From contig CAZOLV010000009.1 in NCBI GenBank assembly GCA_964580725.1, positions 17,110 through 81,109 on the forward strand: DNA of 64,000 bases, given 5' to 3'. Below the pieces are notes generated by a model that was given only the letters and a program-made list of their open reading frames with translations, ran no database searches and had not been told where the DNA came from. Positions 51,682-60,261 of this stretch are shown here, piece after piece; position 1 is the first letter of the stretch, and every line of letters starts with the position of its first letter. Source of the DNA: Amarolinea sp964580725 (GTDB taxonomy: Bacteria; Chloroflexota; Anaerolineae; SSC4; Amarolineaceae). Both the position numbers and the translations under genes were made by a program.

Positions 51682-52377
51682 TTATTCCGTTTTGGCAGAC
51701 AGGGCAGCGATCGCAGATGGATTGAATCCCTTGATGATCAGCCAGACCCCCAGAACGATTTCCTGCACGAAGATTCCAGCCGCCAGGGGAATGTAGCTGG
51801 TAATGCGGTTGCCGCTGAACAAGGCCAACACGCACGCCGTCAGCATCAGGATCATCGCAACGATCCCGAAGCCCGACAGCCAGCGGGGAATGAGCCGCGA
51901 CTGGAAGAGAAGATAGTAGTACATCAACCCACCCACGCAGAAGGCGAACACCGCCACCAAGCCGGCGTGAGCGTATACGCTCACCAACAAGCTGCCAATC
52001 GCCTGAAGCACCGCACGATCGGCGGCTCCCGCTGCCGTAAAGCGCTGACCGAGGGTCAGCAGGGACAGCAGGCACACGATGCCGACCATGTAAAAGGTCG
52101 CCTCCAATGCCCTGAAGATGACAGACGTGAGGGCCAGGCCCACATTCTGCTGCTTCAGGACGGGATACAGCGCGATGGCGATGCCGGCGCCTGAAAAGGC
52201 GCTGATGATCCAGAGCAGCACGCCGCCGGCTGTCTGGCTCGCATGTTCAGAGAACCCAGCGAGGATGTCCACGCCGGTCAGGGGCGGTGTGAGCGGCGTC
52301 GCCAGCAGCGGCCCTGTGAGGGTCGCGAGGATGAACAGCACGCCTGCGATGATCGCTGTCTTTCGAGTCGAGTTCAT
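51682..52377 (-). CDS. DUF4386 family membrane protein
   Basis: 231 residues from ATG 52377, with AGGAGA nine bases upstream. Six helices: KTAIIAGVLFILATLTGPLLA, GGVLLWIISAFSGAGIAIALYPVL, EATFYMVGIVCLLSLLTLG, HAGLVAVFAFCVGGLMYYYLLF, SGFGIVAMILMLTACVLALF and IPLAAGIFVQEIVLGVWLIIKGFN. The order and the ALYPVLKQQN and LFQSRLIPRWLSGFG words are those of DUF4386, a family of unknown function common in soil and Chloroflexota genomes. In the same orientation as the 98-residue gene upstream. Confidence 0.88.
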   Translation of the reverse strand: MNSTRKTAIIAGVLFILATLTGPLLATPLTPPLTGVDILAGFSEHASQTAGGVLLWIISAFSGAGIAIALYPVLKQQNVGLALTSVIFRALEATFYMVGIVCLLSLLTLGQRFTAAGAADRAVLQAIGSLLVSVYAHAGLVAVFAFCVGGLMYYYLLFQSRLIPRWLSGFGIVAMILMLTACVLALFSGNRITSYIPLAAGIFVQEIVLGVWLIIKGFNPSAIAALSAKTE

Positions 52378-52431
52378 TTTGTGTCTCCTGGTTATGATTG
52401 ATTTTGGCATGAACAGGTTGCTCACGCCGAT

Positions 52432-52728
52432 TTACGATCTGACATCTGCCACATCGGCCTGGCTTGACCCGCGCGTCGTCGAGGGGGCGTGTTCGAGAGG
52501 ACACACCGAGACCAATGGCATGCCCAAATCGCGCACTTTTTTGAGCAGTCCATGCAGCGCGGCCTGATCTACCACCGGGCCGGTGAGCAGCGTATCGCCG
52601 CCCTCGGTCAGTGTGATGATCAGCCCCTCGAACCAGTCGGCCCACGCCGCCCCCAAATGGCCCCTGATCCTGATCTGATAGACCACGGGTTGGCTTGAAT
52701 CAATTGTTGGGTCAGGATTGTTTGACAT
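52432..52728 (-). CDS. Small conserved hypothetical protein
   Basis: 98 residues. VVYQIRIRGHLGAAWADWFEGLIITL and GPVVDQAALHGLLKKVRDLGMPLVSVCPLE recall a short alpha/beta protein widespread in Chloroflexota and Bacillota, often encoded in regulator or DUF4386 neighbourhoods (by eye). No function is known. The tail after SVCPLEHAP is low-complexity. It precedes the DUF4386 gene by 54 bases in the same direction. Confidence 0.7.
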   Translation of the reverse strand: MSNNPDPTIDSSQPVVYQIRIRGHLGAAWADWFEGLIITLTEGGDTLLTGPVVDQAALHGLLKKVRDLGMPLVSVCPLEHAPSTTRGSSQADVADVRS

Positions 52729-52860
52729 GACCTTGCACCTGTTATGTCTGATACGGGCGTCTGAGCCGCTTGCTCAATCTACGAGCAATATACCGGCGCC
52801 GCGGTGTCGTTGCATAGACACTTTGGTGTTGGTCGGAGGTGTTGTTTTTGTGGCCTCAGT

Positions 52861-53150
52861 GAACTCGGCTGGCGCTCGAACAGAAAGGTGAGGGTCTGGT
52901 CAATCGGTTGGGCATCAATCGCATGGTAGTCGTCCAGGACCAGGATGAATTCCCGGCGCAGAGCCGCGATCTTGTTCAGGAGCACAGTTCAGAGCGCCTC
53001 GGTGGGCGGCGGCTGCGGGGATTCGAGCGCAGCCATCATCCCGGCGCCGCTGCCGGCAGAGATGGTCTGCAGCGCCGCGACCAGGTAGGCTAGAAAGCGG
53101 GCGGGATCGCCATCCCCGGCATCCAGCGACAACCAGGCAACCCGGCGCTA
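52861..53150 (-). pseudogene. MalT-like LuxR regulator pseudogene (NTPase fragment)
   Basis: Reads RVAWLSLDAGDGDPARFLAYLVAALQTISAG...PQPPPTEAL, then TGA at 52991-52989, then TVLLNKIAALRREFILVLDDYHAIDAQPIDQTLTFLFERQP. Both parts match the NTPase domain of the intact MalT-like protein at 55943. The TGA replaces a Leu-type position, so it is an ordinary nonsense mutation. Walker A and everything after Walker B are missing. Confidence 0.8.
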
Positions 53151-53157
53151 TCCCACG

Positions 53158-53490
53158 TTGGATTGGGAAAACGTGATGGAACAACCCCGCATCGTCAGCG
53201 ACCGGCGCGCCTTGCACCTGGGTCTCTTCCGGGCCAATGACCTGCTCGCCGCGCCGCTTTCGCCGGACGTCGAACAAGCCGTACGTCGCGACGCGCATAC
53301 CATCAAACTGGCGCAGCAGGCCAAATGGCAGCTTTTCGAGGGGTCACTGGAAGTGGTCAAGTCGTGGAATGAGACGTTCTTCCCTTTGCAGTTGACCGAT
53401 CACTGGCAGGAGCGGCTCACGTATCTGCGGCGGCTGTGGCTGCAAAAACACGGCAGCGCAAAGCTCGCTCCCCATGACTTGCCATCCTGA
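53158..53490 (+). pseudogene. C-terminal fragment of a nucleotidyltransferase-family protein
   Basis: 110 residues; the readable frame begins YPTLDWENVMEQPRIVSDRR right at the junction with the MalT relic. LDWENVxE..R.....RALHLGLFRANDLLAAPLSPDVEQAV and the long helical tail resemble the C-terminal part of NTP_transf_5 nucleotidyltransferases. The catalytic N-terminal domain is missing and the only start is a TTG without a ribosome site. Tentative. Confidence 0.4.
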
Positions 53491-53641
53491 GTTCCCCATG
53501 TCGCGCGGACGGCACGTCTCAGAACGACGATGTGGTATAATGACAACGGCTTGGATCGAAGAGTTGGTTTGGAACGATTGATCAAGGATCTGCTGTGATC
53601 ACCGCCGAAGGATTCCGCGGTCAACACCAGGAGGTTTGGCA

Positions 53642-55207
53642 ATGAAAAAACTGCCTGTCGGCGTCCAGGCATTCGATGTGATGCGCACGCAGGGCTTTGT
53701 CTACGTAGACAAGACGCGCTGGATTCACCAGCTCGTGACGGAGGGGATCTATTACTTCCTGGCACGGCCGCGCCGCTTTGGTAAGTCGCTGCTGGTTTCG
53801 ACGCTGAGGCGCCTGTTCGAGGGCCGCCGCGATCTGTTCGAGGGACTGTGGATTGCTGATGAGGGGCGTTGGGATTGGCGCCCGCATCCGGTGGTGGTGC
53901 TGGATTTCAACCAGATGGCGCTGGATACGCCAGAGCGGCTGGAAGCGGATCTGGGCCGCGCGCTGGAGATTCAGGCGCGGCAGGCCGGGATCGTTCTGGA
54001 AAACCCCACCCTGGTATCGCGGTTTACAGAATTACTCGTAGCCCTCCATCGTCAAGCCAGGATGCCGGTGGTGGTGTTGATTGACGAATATGACAAACCG
54101 CTGATCGAACACCTGGGCCGAGGCGAGGCAGGGCTGGCGACGGCGCAGGCTAACCGCGACATTCTGCGCGGCTTCTACGGCGTGTTGAAAGGCGCGGACG
54201 TGGCGCCAGTGACGCGCTTTGTGCTGCTGACGGGCGTCTCGCGTTTTAGCCGTGTCTCGGTCTTTTCCGCGCTGAATAACTTGCAAGACATCTCCCTGAG
54301 CACCCGCTATGCCGCAATACTTGGGTATACCCGGCAAGAGCTGTCTGCCTGTTTCGAGCCGCATCTTACGCAATTCGCAACCGAGGCCGCCCAGCCACAG
54401 GCCGAGATCATGGCGCGGCTGGCGCATCACTACAACGGATATCGCTTTTCCACAAAGGATATACGCGTCTATAACCCGTTCTCGGTGCTTAGCGCATTGA
54501 GCGAGATGGATTTCGGCAATTATTGGTTCGAGACTGGCACGCCGCTTTTCCTGATCAACCTGCTCAAAGAAAAACAGTATGATTTGCCGACACTCGAAGG
54601 TTTACAAGCCGACCAGGCCACGTTTAGCACCTTCGAGCTGGAACGTTTGACGCCTGAGGCATTGCTCTTTCAAACCGGCTACCTGACGATTGCAGATGTT
54701 CAGGATGGGATTTACACTTTGGACTATCCCAACCAGGAGGTGAAGACCTCGTTCACCAAGTCGTTGCTGTTTTCGACTGAGCGCATCGTCCCGGACGCCA
54801 GCTCGCACGTGCTGCGTTTGTCCGGCTACTTGCAGGCCGGCGACATGGAGGCATTCTTTGCCTCGGTGAAAGCCGTGTTCGCATCTATCCCCTGTGATAT
54901 CCAGACCAAGCGCGATGAAGCTTACTACCACACGCTCTTTTATCTGATGCTCTCGGCCTCTGGCGGGCGAGCACAGAGTAGCCTGCTGACGGCGCGTGGG
55001 CGGATTGACATGCTGATCACTCTGCCTGACCGCCTCTACATCATCGAATTCAAGTGCAACCAGAGCGCCGAGGCGGCCCTGCGTCAGATTCGCGATCAGG
55101 GCTACATCGAGCCATACGTGGGCTGTGGCAAGGCGATCACGCTGATGGGACTCAACTTCAGCACTGAGCTACGCAATGTGGAGGCCTGGGCAGTGGAAGA
55201 TGTCTGA
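53642..55207 (+). CDS. AAA-ATPase-like / PD-(D/E)XK nuclease superfamily protein (DUF1703 type)
   Basis: 521 residues from ATG 53642, preceded by CCAGGAGGT, with an extended -10 TGGTATAAT at 53533-53541. N-terminal AAA-ATPase-like domain: KLPVGVQAFDVMRTQGFVYVDKT, Walker A-like FLARPRRFGKSLLVSTL, Walker B VVVLIDEYDKPL, LTGVSRFSRVSVFSALNNLQDISL, HHYNGYRF. C-terminal PD-(D/E)XK nuclease-like domain: GGRAQSSLLTARGRIDMLITLPDRLYIIEFKCNQSAEAALRQI, then YVGCGKAITLMGLNFS. These proteins are very common in gut and Chloroflexota genomes; their role (defence or mobile) is unproven. Complete and apparently functional. Confidence 0.93.
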   Translation: MKKLPVGVQAFDVMRTQGFVYVDKTRWIHQLVTEGIYYFLARPRRFGKSLLVSTLRRLFEGRRDLFEGLWIADEGRWDWRPHPVVVLDFNQMALDTPERLEADLGRALEIQARQAGIVLENPTLVSRFTELLVALHRQARMPVVVLIDEYDKPLIEHLGRGEAGLATAQANRDILRGFYGVLKGADVAPVTRFVLLTGVSRFSRVSVFSALNNLQDISLSTRYAAILGYTRQELSACFEPHLTQFATEAAQPQAEIMARLAHHYNGYRFSTKDIRVYNPFSVLSALSEMDFGNYWFETGTPLFLINLLKEKQYDLPTLEGLQADQATFSTFELERLTPEALLFQTGYLTIADVQDGIYTLDYPNQEVKTSFTKSLLFSTERIVPDASSHVLRLSGYLQAGDMEAFFASVKAVFASIPCDIQTKRDEAYYHTLFYLMLSASGGRAQSSLLTARGRIDMLITLPDRLYIIEFKCNQSAEAALRQIRDQGYIEPYVGCGKAITLMGLNFSTELRNVEAWAVEDV

Positions 55208-55335
55208 GCAGCCCTGCTGAGGCTTGACAAGGCGCCTTCAGTACATCATGATTCACATCATGAATAACTTTCATTCAGACCCACCGGTCTACTATCATCG
55301 TTAGTTGACGCCGCTGCTGCGAGACGACGCGGCTG

Positions 55336-55746
55336 TTGAAGTCACCGCGCGTCTTGTGGGCCGATGTGGGATTGGCGGTCTTCCTGGCAGGCTACTTCAG
55401 CGCCGACGAACTGGCCAAAACGCGTGAACTGGGCGCGTTCTTCGAGACGCTGATCTACCAACATCTGCGTGTGCTCTGCAGCCTGTTGACCTCGCGCGGC
55501 CGGCTCCACTTCTGGCGCACACAGACCGGCGATGAGGTAGATTTTGTCATCGAGCATGGCCGCCGGATCGTTGGCATCGAGGTCAAGATGACCGATGCGC
55601 CGGGTTATCGGCATACGGCAGACCTGGCCAGGTTCCTGACCGAGTATCCCCAAGCCGTCGGCGGTATCCTTTTGCACGGCGGTCAGCAAATCCGGCGATT
55701 GGATGAGAAGATCGTCGCTGTTCCCTGGTCGCTGCTGACCGGCTGA
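55336..55746 (+). pseudogene. C-terminal fragment of a DUF4143 ATPase
   Basis: 136 residues: KSPRVLWADVGLAVFLAGYF, GAFFETLIYQHLRVLCSLL, LHFWRTQTGDEVDFVIEHGRRIVGIEVKMT and AVGGILLHGGQQIRRLDEKIVAVPW, i.e. only the nuclease-like DUF4143 domain. The ATPase part is gone and the frame opens at a TTG without a ribosome site. A different subtype from the intact protein at 40217. 55208-55335 shows no gene. Confidence 0.7.
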
Positions 55747-55775
55747 AGCTGCCGTCAGACCAGGAATTCCTGGCA

Positions 55776-55925
55776 ACGCTGAATGCTGAACGCTGAATGC
55801 TGAACGCTGAATGCTGAAGGGTGAATGCTGAATGCTGAATGCTGAAGGCTGAAGGCTGAATGTTGAATGCTGAAGGCTGAATGCTGAAGGGTGAAGGGTG
55901 AAGGAGGGGTGGTGAAGGGTGAAGG
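55776..55925. repeat. Heptamer array GCTGAAT/GCTGAAC/GCTGAAG
   Basis: About twenty copies of GCTGAA[TCG], decaying into GGTGAAG at the right end. GCTGAAC is the reverse complement of the GTTCAGC unit at 1429-1489, so this is the same repeat family in the opposite orientation. It lies between the DUF4143 fragment and the MalT-like gene. Confidence 0.9.
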
Positions 55926-55942
55926 ATTGCAGAAGTGCGCCG

Positions 55943-58630
55943 TTACAGCAGCCCCAACTCGCGGGCGCAAGCGATGGCTTCGGTGCGGCTTTCCACCTGC
56001 AACTTGTCGAAGATGCGGCGGTTGTGCCCCTTGACGGTGTCCAGGGCCAGGAAGAGCCGTGCGCCGATCTCGCGGTTGGAGAGGCCGTGGGCAATCAGAG
56101 TTAGAATCTCCAGCTCGCGTTCGCTCAGCGGATCGAGGATTGCAGATTTTCCGATTTTCAAGTGTGGCGTCGCCTCTGGTTGTGCAAAAGCAGCCAGGAG
56201 TTTGTCTACGTAAGCGAGCAGGTTGCGATCGTGGCCGTGCAGTGGCTTGTCAATCAACAATCGCAAATCGAAAATCGCCAAGCGCATCGGCTCGCCTTCA
56301 TCTACGAAGAGCCGGATGAAGCCGCCCGGCTCGGCCAGCGCCAGGGCCTCGGCCAGCGTTTGCGCCGCCTGCGCCTTGTCGCCTTTCAGATGCAGCGCCA
56401 CCGCCTGCAGCGCCATTGCCCTGAGTTGCTCATCGGCCCAGCCACGAACTTCCGCCTGCTGGCGGATCGGTTCCAGCACGGCCAGCGCCGCCGCCGGGTC
56501 GCCCTGGGCGACGAGCACGCGCGCCTGGCTGAGCGGGAGGTCATATTGCCCGGCCAGGTGTGCGGCCGCGGCGACCTGGCCCTGCCGCAGCAGCGTCACG
56601 ACCTGAACGGCGGCGATCTCTGGCCGCCGCTGGCTGAAGCCCTGTTGGCGCGCGGTCGCTTCGCTTTGCGCCAGCAGGGCCGCTGCGCCGCTCACATTGC
56701 CCCGCGCCAGTTCGATGCGCGCCAGAAGCACTTCGCTGGCAAGATAGCGGTCAATCGTGCGGTCGTACTGCCGCGCCAGTTGCAGGCTCTGTTGACCGTG
56801 CTGCTCGGCCGTCGCCAGATCGTTCCATTCGTAGGCGATGCGCGCCAGGCCAAGATACTCCTCGTGGGCATTCGGAGGCCCCTGGCGGCTCATCTGCTGC
56901 AGCGAACGCCGATAGGTGTCCGCCGCCTGAACCAGTTGGTTGTCCACTTCCTGCATCTGGCCCAGGCTGGTGGACGCCAGGACGGTGTAGTAGGCGTCCC
57001 CCGACGCCTGGCGAATCGCTTCGTCGAAGGCCTGGCGGGCCGCGGCGCGATCCCCCTGCATCCGATAGGCAGACCCCAGCGTCCAGATCGCGCGACTGCG
57101 AAAAGGCATGTTGTCGGGGCGCAGAGACTCCAGGGCGCGGCGCGCCTGGATGATTGCATCCTGCGCTTGATAGCGGATCATCGCCAACGTGGCCCGGATG
57201 GCGGCCATCCGCCCAATCAGGTCGCGGGTTCTATCATCGAGCTCGGCCAGTGCCAGGGTTGCTTCGGCCGCTTGTAGTTTTTCTTCGACGCCGGTCGTTT
57301 GTCCAGCCATGAGCGACGACGTGGCCGACCTGACCCACAACCAGGGCTGGGCATCCAGGACGGTCTTGGGCAATGAATCCAACCAGTTGAGGATGGCGGT
57401 CACGGCGGGGAGTGAGTACAGCGGGATTCTGCCTGCCTGGATCAGCCGCTCGGCGCGCTCGATGTCGTTAGCGGCGGCGGCATGTTGAAACGCTTCGACT
57501 TCCAGGGCATGATCTTCGTACCACTGGCTGGCGCGGATGTGCAGCTCGGCAATTTCGGCGGCGGCAAGACCCTGGCCCAGCCGCTGTCGCAACAAATCGC
57601 CGAAGAGATGGTGATAGCGATACCAGCGCCGCTCGTGGTCCAGGGGGATAATGAACAGGTTGGCGTGTTCGAGATACTCCAGGGTTGTTTGCCCGGACGC
57701 AGGCGGGGCGAGCAGGACGGCGTCACACAGCGGCCCGCACAGGCGGCCGAGGATCGAGGTGCGCAGCAGGAAGGCCTGGACGCCGGCGGACTGCTTCTGC
57801 AGGACTTCTTCGAGCAGATAATCGAGCACGAAATGATGGCTGCCAGTGAACGATTGGATGAAGCTGGCCGTGTCCGCGCACCCCTGCATGGAGAGGGCCG
57901 CCAGTTGCAGGCCGGCAATCCAGCCCTCGGTGCGAGTTTCCAACGCGGCGATATCTGCGGCCGAAAGGTCGAGGCCCATCGCCTGATTGAGGAACTCGGC
58001 GGCTTCGGCGGGCGTGAAGCGCAAATCGGCGGCGCGCAGTTCGGTTAACTGCCCGCGCACGCGCCAGCGGGCCAGGGGGAACGGCGGATCCTCACGCGTG
58101 GCGATGACCAGATGCGTGTGGGGCGGCAGGTGTTCGATCAGAAAGGCGAGCGCCTGGCTCAGCGCCGGGGCTTCGATCATGTGGGCGTCATCGAGCGCCA
58201 GGATGAAACGGCCCGGCAGGGCGCTCAGCTCATTGAGCAGGGTCGTCAGCAGCAGTTCGAAGGGCGGCGGCTGAGATTGGGGCGCGTGGAGCAGCGCCAA
58301 AGCTCCTGCGCCGATCCCCGGCGCGGCCGTCTGCAGCGCCGCGACCAGGTAAGTCACGAAGGTGGCGGGGTCGTTGTCCCCAGCGTCCAGCGACAGCCAG
58401 GCCGCCCTCGCCCCTGGCTCTGCGCCCGCTGGCAGAGGAGGGCGAGTCAGGGCGGTCACCCATGCGCTGACGAGCGTGGTCTTGCCGAATCCGGCGGAGG
58501 CCGAGATGAGGGTCAGCCTGGCACCCGCGGCCAGGCCCGCGTCCAGCCGCCCGATCAGGCGCGGGCGCGAGACAACTCGAGGCCGCGGTGGGGGAATATA
58601 GAGTTTGGTGGTTAAGATTGGCGCAGGCAT
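55943..58630 (-). CDS. MalT-like LuxR-family transcriptional regulator (STAND NTPase-TPR-HTH)
   Basis: 895 residues. The N-terminus LTTKLYIPPPRPRVVSRPRLI is the classic MalT-like start. Walker A ISASAGFGKTTLVSAW (about 42-57), AWLSLDAGDNDPATFVTYLVAAL, Walker B FILALDDAHMIEAPALSQAL. TPR-like helical repeats cover about 380-790 (for example AIWTLGSAYRMQGDRAAARQAFDEAI). The LuxR HTH is at the C-terminus, LSERELEILTLIAHGLSNREIGARLFLALDTVKGHNRRIFDKL. It belongs to the large ATP-dependent activators that switch on when an inducer binds the TPR region; the inducer is unknown. Relics of related genes occur at 39209 and 52861. Its upstream region carries the palindromic element at 58685-58746. Confidence 0.95.
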   Translation of the reverse strand: MPAPILTTKLYIPPPRPRVVSRPRLIGRLDAGLAAGARLTLISASAGFGKTTLVSAWVTALTRPPLPAGAEPGARAAWLSLDAGDNDPATFVTYLVAALQTAAPGIGAGALALLHAPQSQPPPFELLLTTLLNELSALPGRFILALDDAHMIEAPALSQALAFLIEHLPPHTHLVIATREDPPFPLARWRVRGQLTELRAADLRFTPAEAAEFLNQAMGLDLSAADIAALETRTEGWIAGLQLAALSMQGCADTASFIQSFTGSHHFVLDYLLEEVLQKQSAGVQAFLLRTSILGRLCGPLCDAVLLAPPASGQTTLEYLEHANLFIIPLDHERRWYRYHHLFGDLLRQRLGQGLAAAEIAELHIRASQWYEDHALEVEAFQHAAAANDIERAERLIQAGRIPLYSLPAVTAILNWLDSLPKTVLDAQPWLWVRSATSSLMAGQTTGVEEKLQAAEATLALAELDDRTRDLIGRMAAIRATLAMIRYQAQDAIIQARRALESLRPDNMPFRSRAIWTLGSAYRMQGDRAAARQAFDEAIRQASGDAYYTVLASTSLGQMQEVDNQLVQAADTYRRSLQQMSRQGPPNAHEEYLGLARIAYEWNDLATAEQHGQQSLQLARQYDRTIDRYLASEVLLARIELARGNVSGAAALLAQSEATARQQGFSQRRPEIAAVQVVTLLRQGQVAAAAHLAGQYDLPLSQARVLVAQGDPAAALAVLEPIRQQAEVRGWADEQLRAMALQAVALHLKGDKAQAAQTLAEALALAEPGGFIRLFVDEGEPMRLAIFDLRLLIDKPLHGHDRNLLAYVDKLLAAFAQPEATPHLKIGKSAILDPLSERELEILTLIAHGLSNREIGARLFLALDTVKGHNRRIFDKLQVESRTEAIACARELGLL

Positions 58631-58684
58631 AGGTCAATCATATAACACGTACCGCAAAATTCCAAGTTGTCACGTGTGAAAATC

Positions 58685-58746
58685 GTATCACCTCAATCAT
58701 TCGGGGCAAAGACCTGTCAGGTTTCCCCTACTGATGGAGATGATAC
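58685..58746. repeat. Dispersed palindromic element, copy 3 (most complete)
   Basis: 62 bases with terminal inverted repeats GTATCACCTC / GAGATGATAC (one mismatch) and a central ACCTG-T-CAGGT palindrome. Flanked by GAAAATC on the left and, one base beyond the right end, on the right as well, which may be a target-site duplication. Non-coding, MITE-like or REP-like. Confidence 0.75.
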
Positions 58747-58761
58747 GGAAAATCATTCGAG

Positions 58762-59637
58762 GTGCGTACCAGCCGCGTCTTGCCACGTGCAAATTTGCAG
58801 ACAGAGTATTCGCCCTGCCGGAAAACGATTACCACAGAGGTCTGTAACCTGTATACTTCTGCCACCTTGATCTCCCGTTTGGATGCCATTGGGCAATCCC
58901 TGGCGAAATCTGGCCATGCGTTGGCCCTGATTGGTTTGGGGTCGGTCGGTGTGGAACTGGAACGACTGGACGCCTATTCTGACCTGGATTTCTTTGCGAT
59001 CGTGGATGACGGGTACAAGACCCACTACATCGCCAATTTGGATTGGCTCAGTGCGCTCTGTCCCATCGCCTATTCTTTTCGCAACTCAGCGGATGGCTAC
59101 AAACTGCTGTTCGAGGATGGCATCTTCTGCGAGTTTGCCGTTTTCGAACAGGCCGAACTGAGCCGCATTTCGTTTGCGCGCGGTCGGGTCATTTGGAAAG
59201 AGCCGCATGTCGAACCGACGATTGGCGTTCCGACGTTGGCAAGGCGGCCTGACCCACCCCGGTCAGTGGAGTGGCTGGTCGGCGAAGCATTGACCAACCT
59301 GTATGTTGGTTTGGGCCGTTATCATCGCGGGGAGAAGCTCTCGGCGGCGCGCTTCATTCAGCACTACGCCGTGGATCGGATTCTGGAGTTGGCGGAGCGG
59401 GTGGAGAGTGAACAGGCAGCGCCAAAAGACCTGTTTGCCAACGAGCGCCGTTTCGAGCAGCGTTTTCCGCGCATCGCCCACGATCTGCCAGGCTTTGTAC
59501 AAGGGTACGACCGCAGTTGTGAGTCGGCCCAGGCAATCCTGGCATTTTTGGAGCAACATTTCGAGATCAACAGGGCAATGGCGAGCGCGCTTCGTCAGTT
59601 GAGTGACCGCACAGGAGGATCGCTTGACTTTTCATAG
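58762..59637 (+). CDS. Nucleotidyltransferase-domain protein (aminoglycoside/lincosamide NTase-like)
   Basis: Up to 291 residues from GTG 58762; the true start may be later, near the conserved LISRLDAIGQSLAKSGHALALIGLGSVG (about residue 36). The NTase core is GLGSVGVELERLDAYSDLDFFAIVDDG (G-S-x-G and D-x-D) with the third acidic position in DGIFCEFAVFEQAEL. The C-terminal half is a helical bundle (LVGEALTNLYVGLGRYHRGEKLSAARFIQHYAVDRILELAE) as in AadK/LinF-like enzymes. It may adenylylate a small molecule; resistance cannot be claimed. The stop overlaps the start of the next gene. Confidence 0.8.
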   Translation: MRTSRVLPRANLQTEYSPCRKTITTEVCNLYTSATLISRLDAIGQSLAKSGHALALIGLGSVGVELERLDAYSDLDFFAIVDDGYKTHYIANLDWLSALCPIAYSFRNSADGYKLLFEDGIFCEFAVFEQAELSRISFARGRVIWKEPHVEPTIGVPTLARRPDPPRSVEWLVGEALTNLYVGLGRYHRGEKLSAARFIQHYAVDRILELAERVESEQAAPKDLFANERRFEQRFPRIAHDLPGFVQGYDRSCESAQAILAFLEQHFEINRAMASALRQLSDRTGGSLDFS

Positions 59638-60082
59638 ATGGCTGTATCGCAAGGGACGCCCCAATCTTCTGGCGCGTGCGTTGAACCGTGGCTGGGCGAC
59701 CCTCCATGCGCTAGGAACTGCCCCCAACCACCTCGTTACGCTCGCAGTGGTCGGGCGCCGTACCGGACGGACGATTTCATTCCCTCTCGTGATGGTGGTG
59801 GTCGCAGGCGAGCGGTATCTCGTCTCCATGCTCGGTGCCCAGACAGCCTGGGTGCGCAATGTGCGGGCGGCCAACGGTCAGGCCGTGCTGCGACATGGCA
59901 AGAGTGAGCGCGTGCGGTTGGAAGAAGTTCCCGTCGAACAACGCGGCTGCATCTTGCATGCCTATTTGCAAAAAGCACCCGGGGCACGGCCGCACGTGCC
60001 AATTGACAAAGACGCGCCCGTGGAGGCGTTTGCTGCGGTCGCGGCTCAATTTCCCGTCTTCTGCGTCAAGGCTGCTGACTGA
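59624..60082 (+). CDS. Nitroreductase/deazaflavin-dependent (F420-type) reductase-family protein
   Basis: 152 residues from TTG 59624, five bases after AGGAGG, overlapping the upstream NTase by 14 bases; a GTG at 59603 is less likely. HALGTAPNHLVTLAVVGRRTGRTISFPLVMVVVAGERYLVSMLGAQTAWVRNVRAANGQAVLRHGKSERVRLEEVP is the split-barrel core of Ddn-like F420H2-dependent reductases (GRRTG...LVSxxG...WxxNxxA). The family reduces quinones or nitro compounds with F420 or FMN; the cofactor here is not evident. Co-translated with the NTase. Confidence 0.88.
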   Translation: MTFHRWLYRKGRPNLLARALNRGWATLHALGTAPNHLVTLAVVGRRTGRTISFPLVMVVVAGERYLVSMLGAQTAWVRNVRAANGQAVLRHGKSERVRLEEVPVEQRGCILHAYLQKAPGARPHVPIDKDAPVEAFAAVAAQFPVFCVKAAD

Positions 60083-60261
60083 CCCGCGCCGGCTCAGAAA
60101 CGGCTGTGGGACGCCGGCAGTGATGGCGCCTTTCCCGGCGCCAGGTCATCTGCAGCCAGGCAACCGCACGCACGAAACGGGGCAGGCGCAGAAACCGTTG
60201 TGCTACAATTCCATCGGCCCGCGGTCTTCGATCAGGCGGGCTACCGCAGCGCACAGCAACC

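Noticed and set aside
52989..52991. In-frame TGA in the MalT fragment as a second selenocysteine site
   Set aside because: The aligned residue in the intact homologue is not Cys, and the gene is truncated on both sides, so it is an ordinary stop in a pseudogene.
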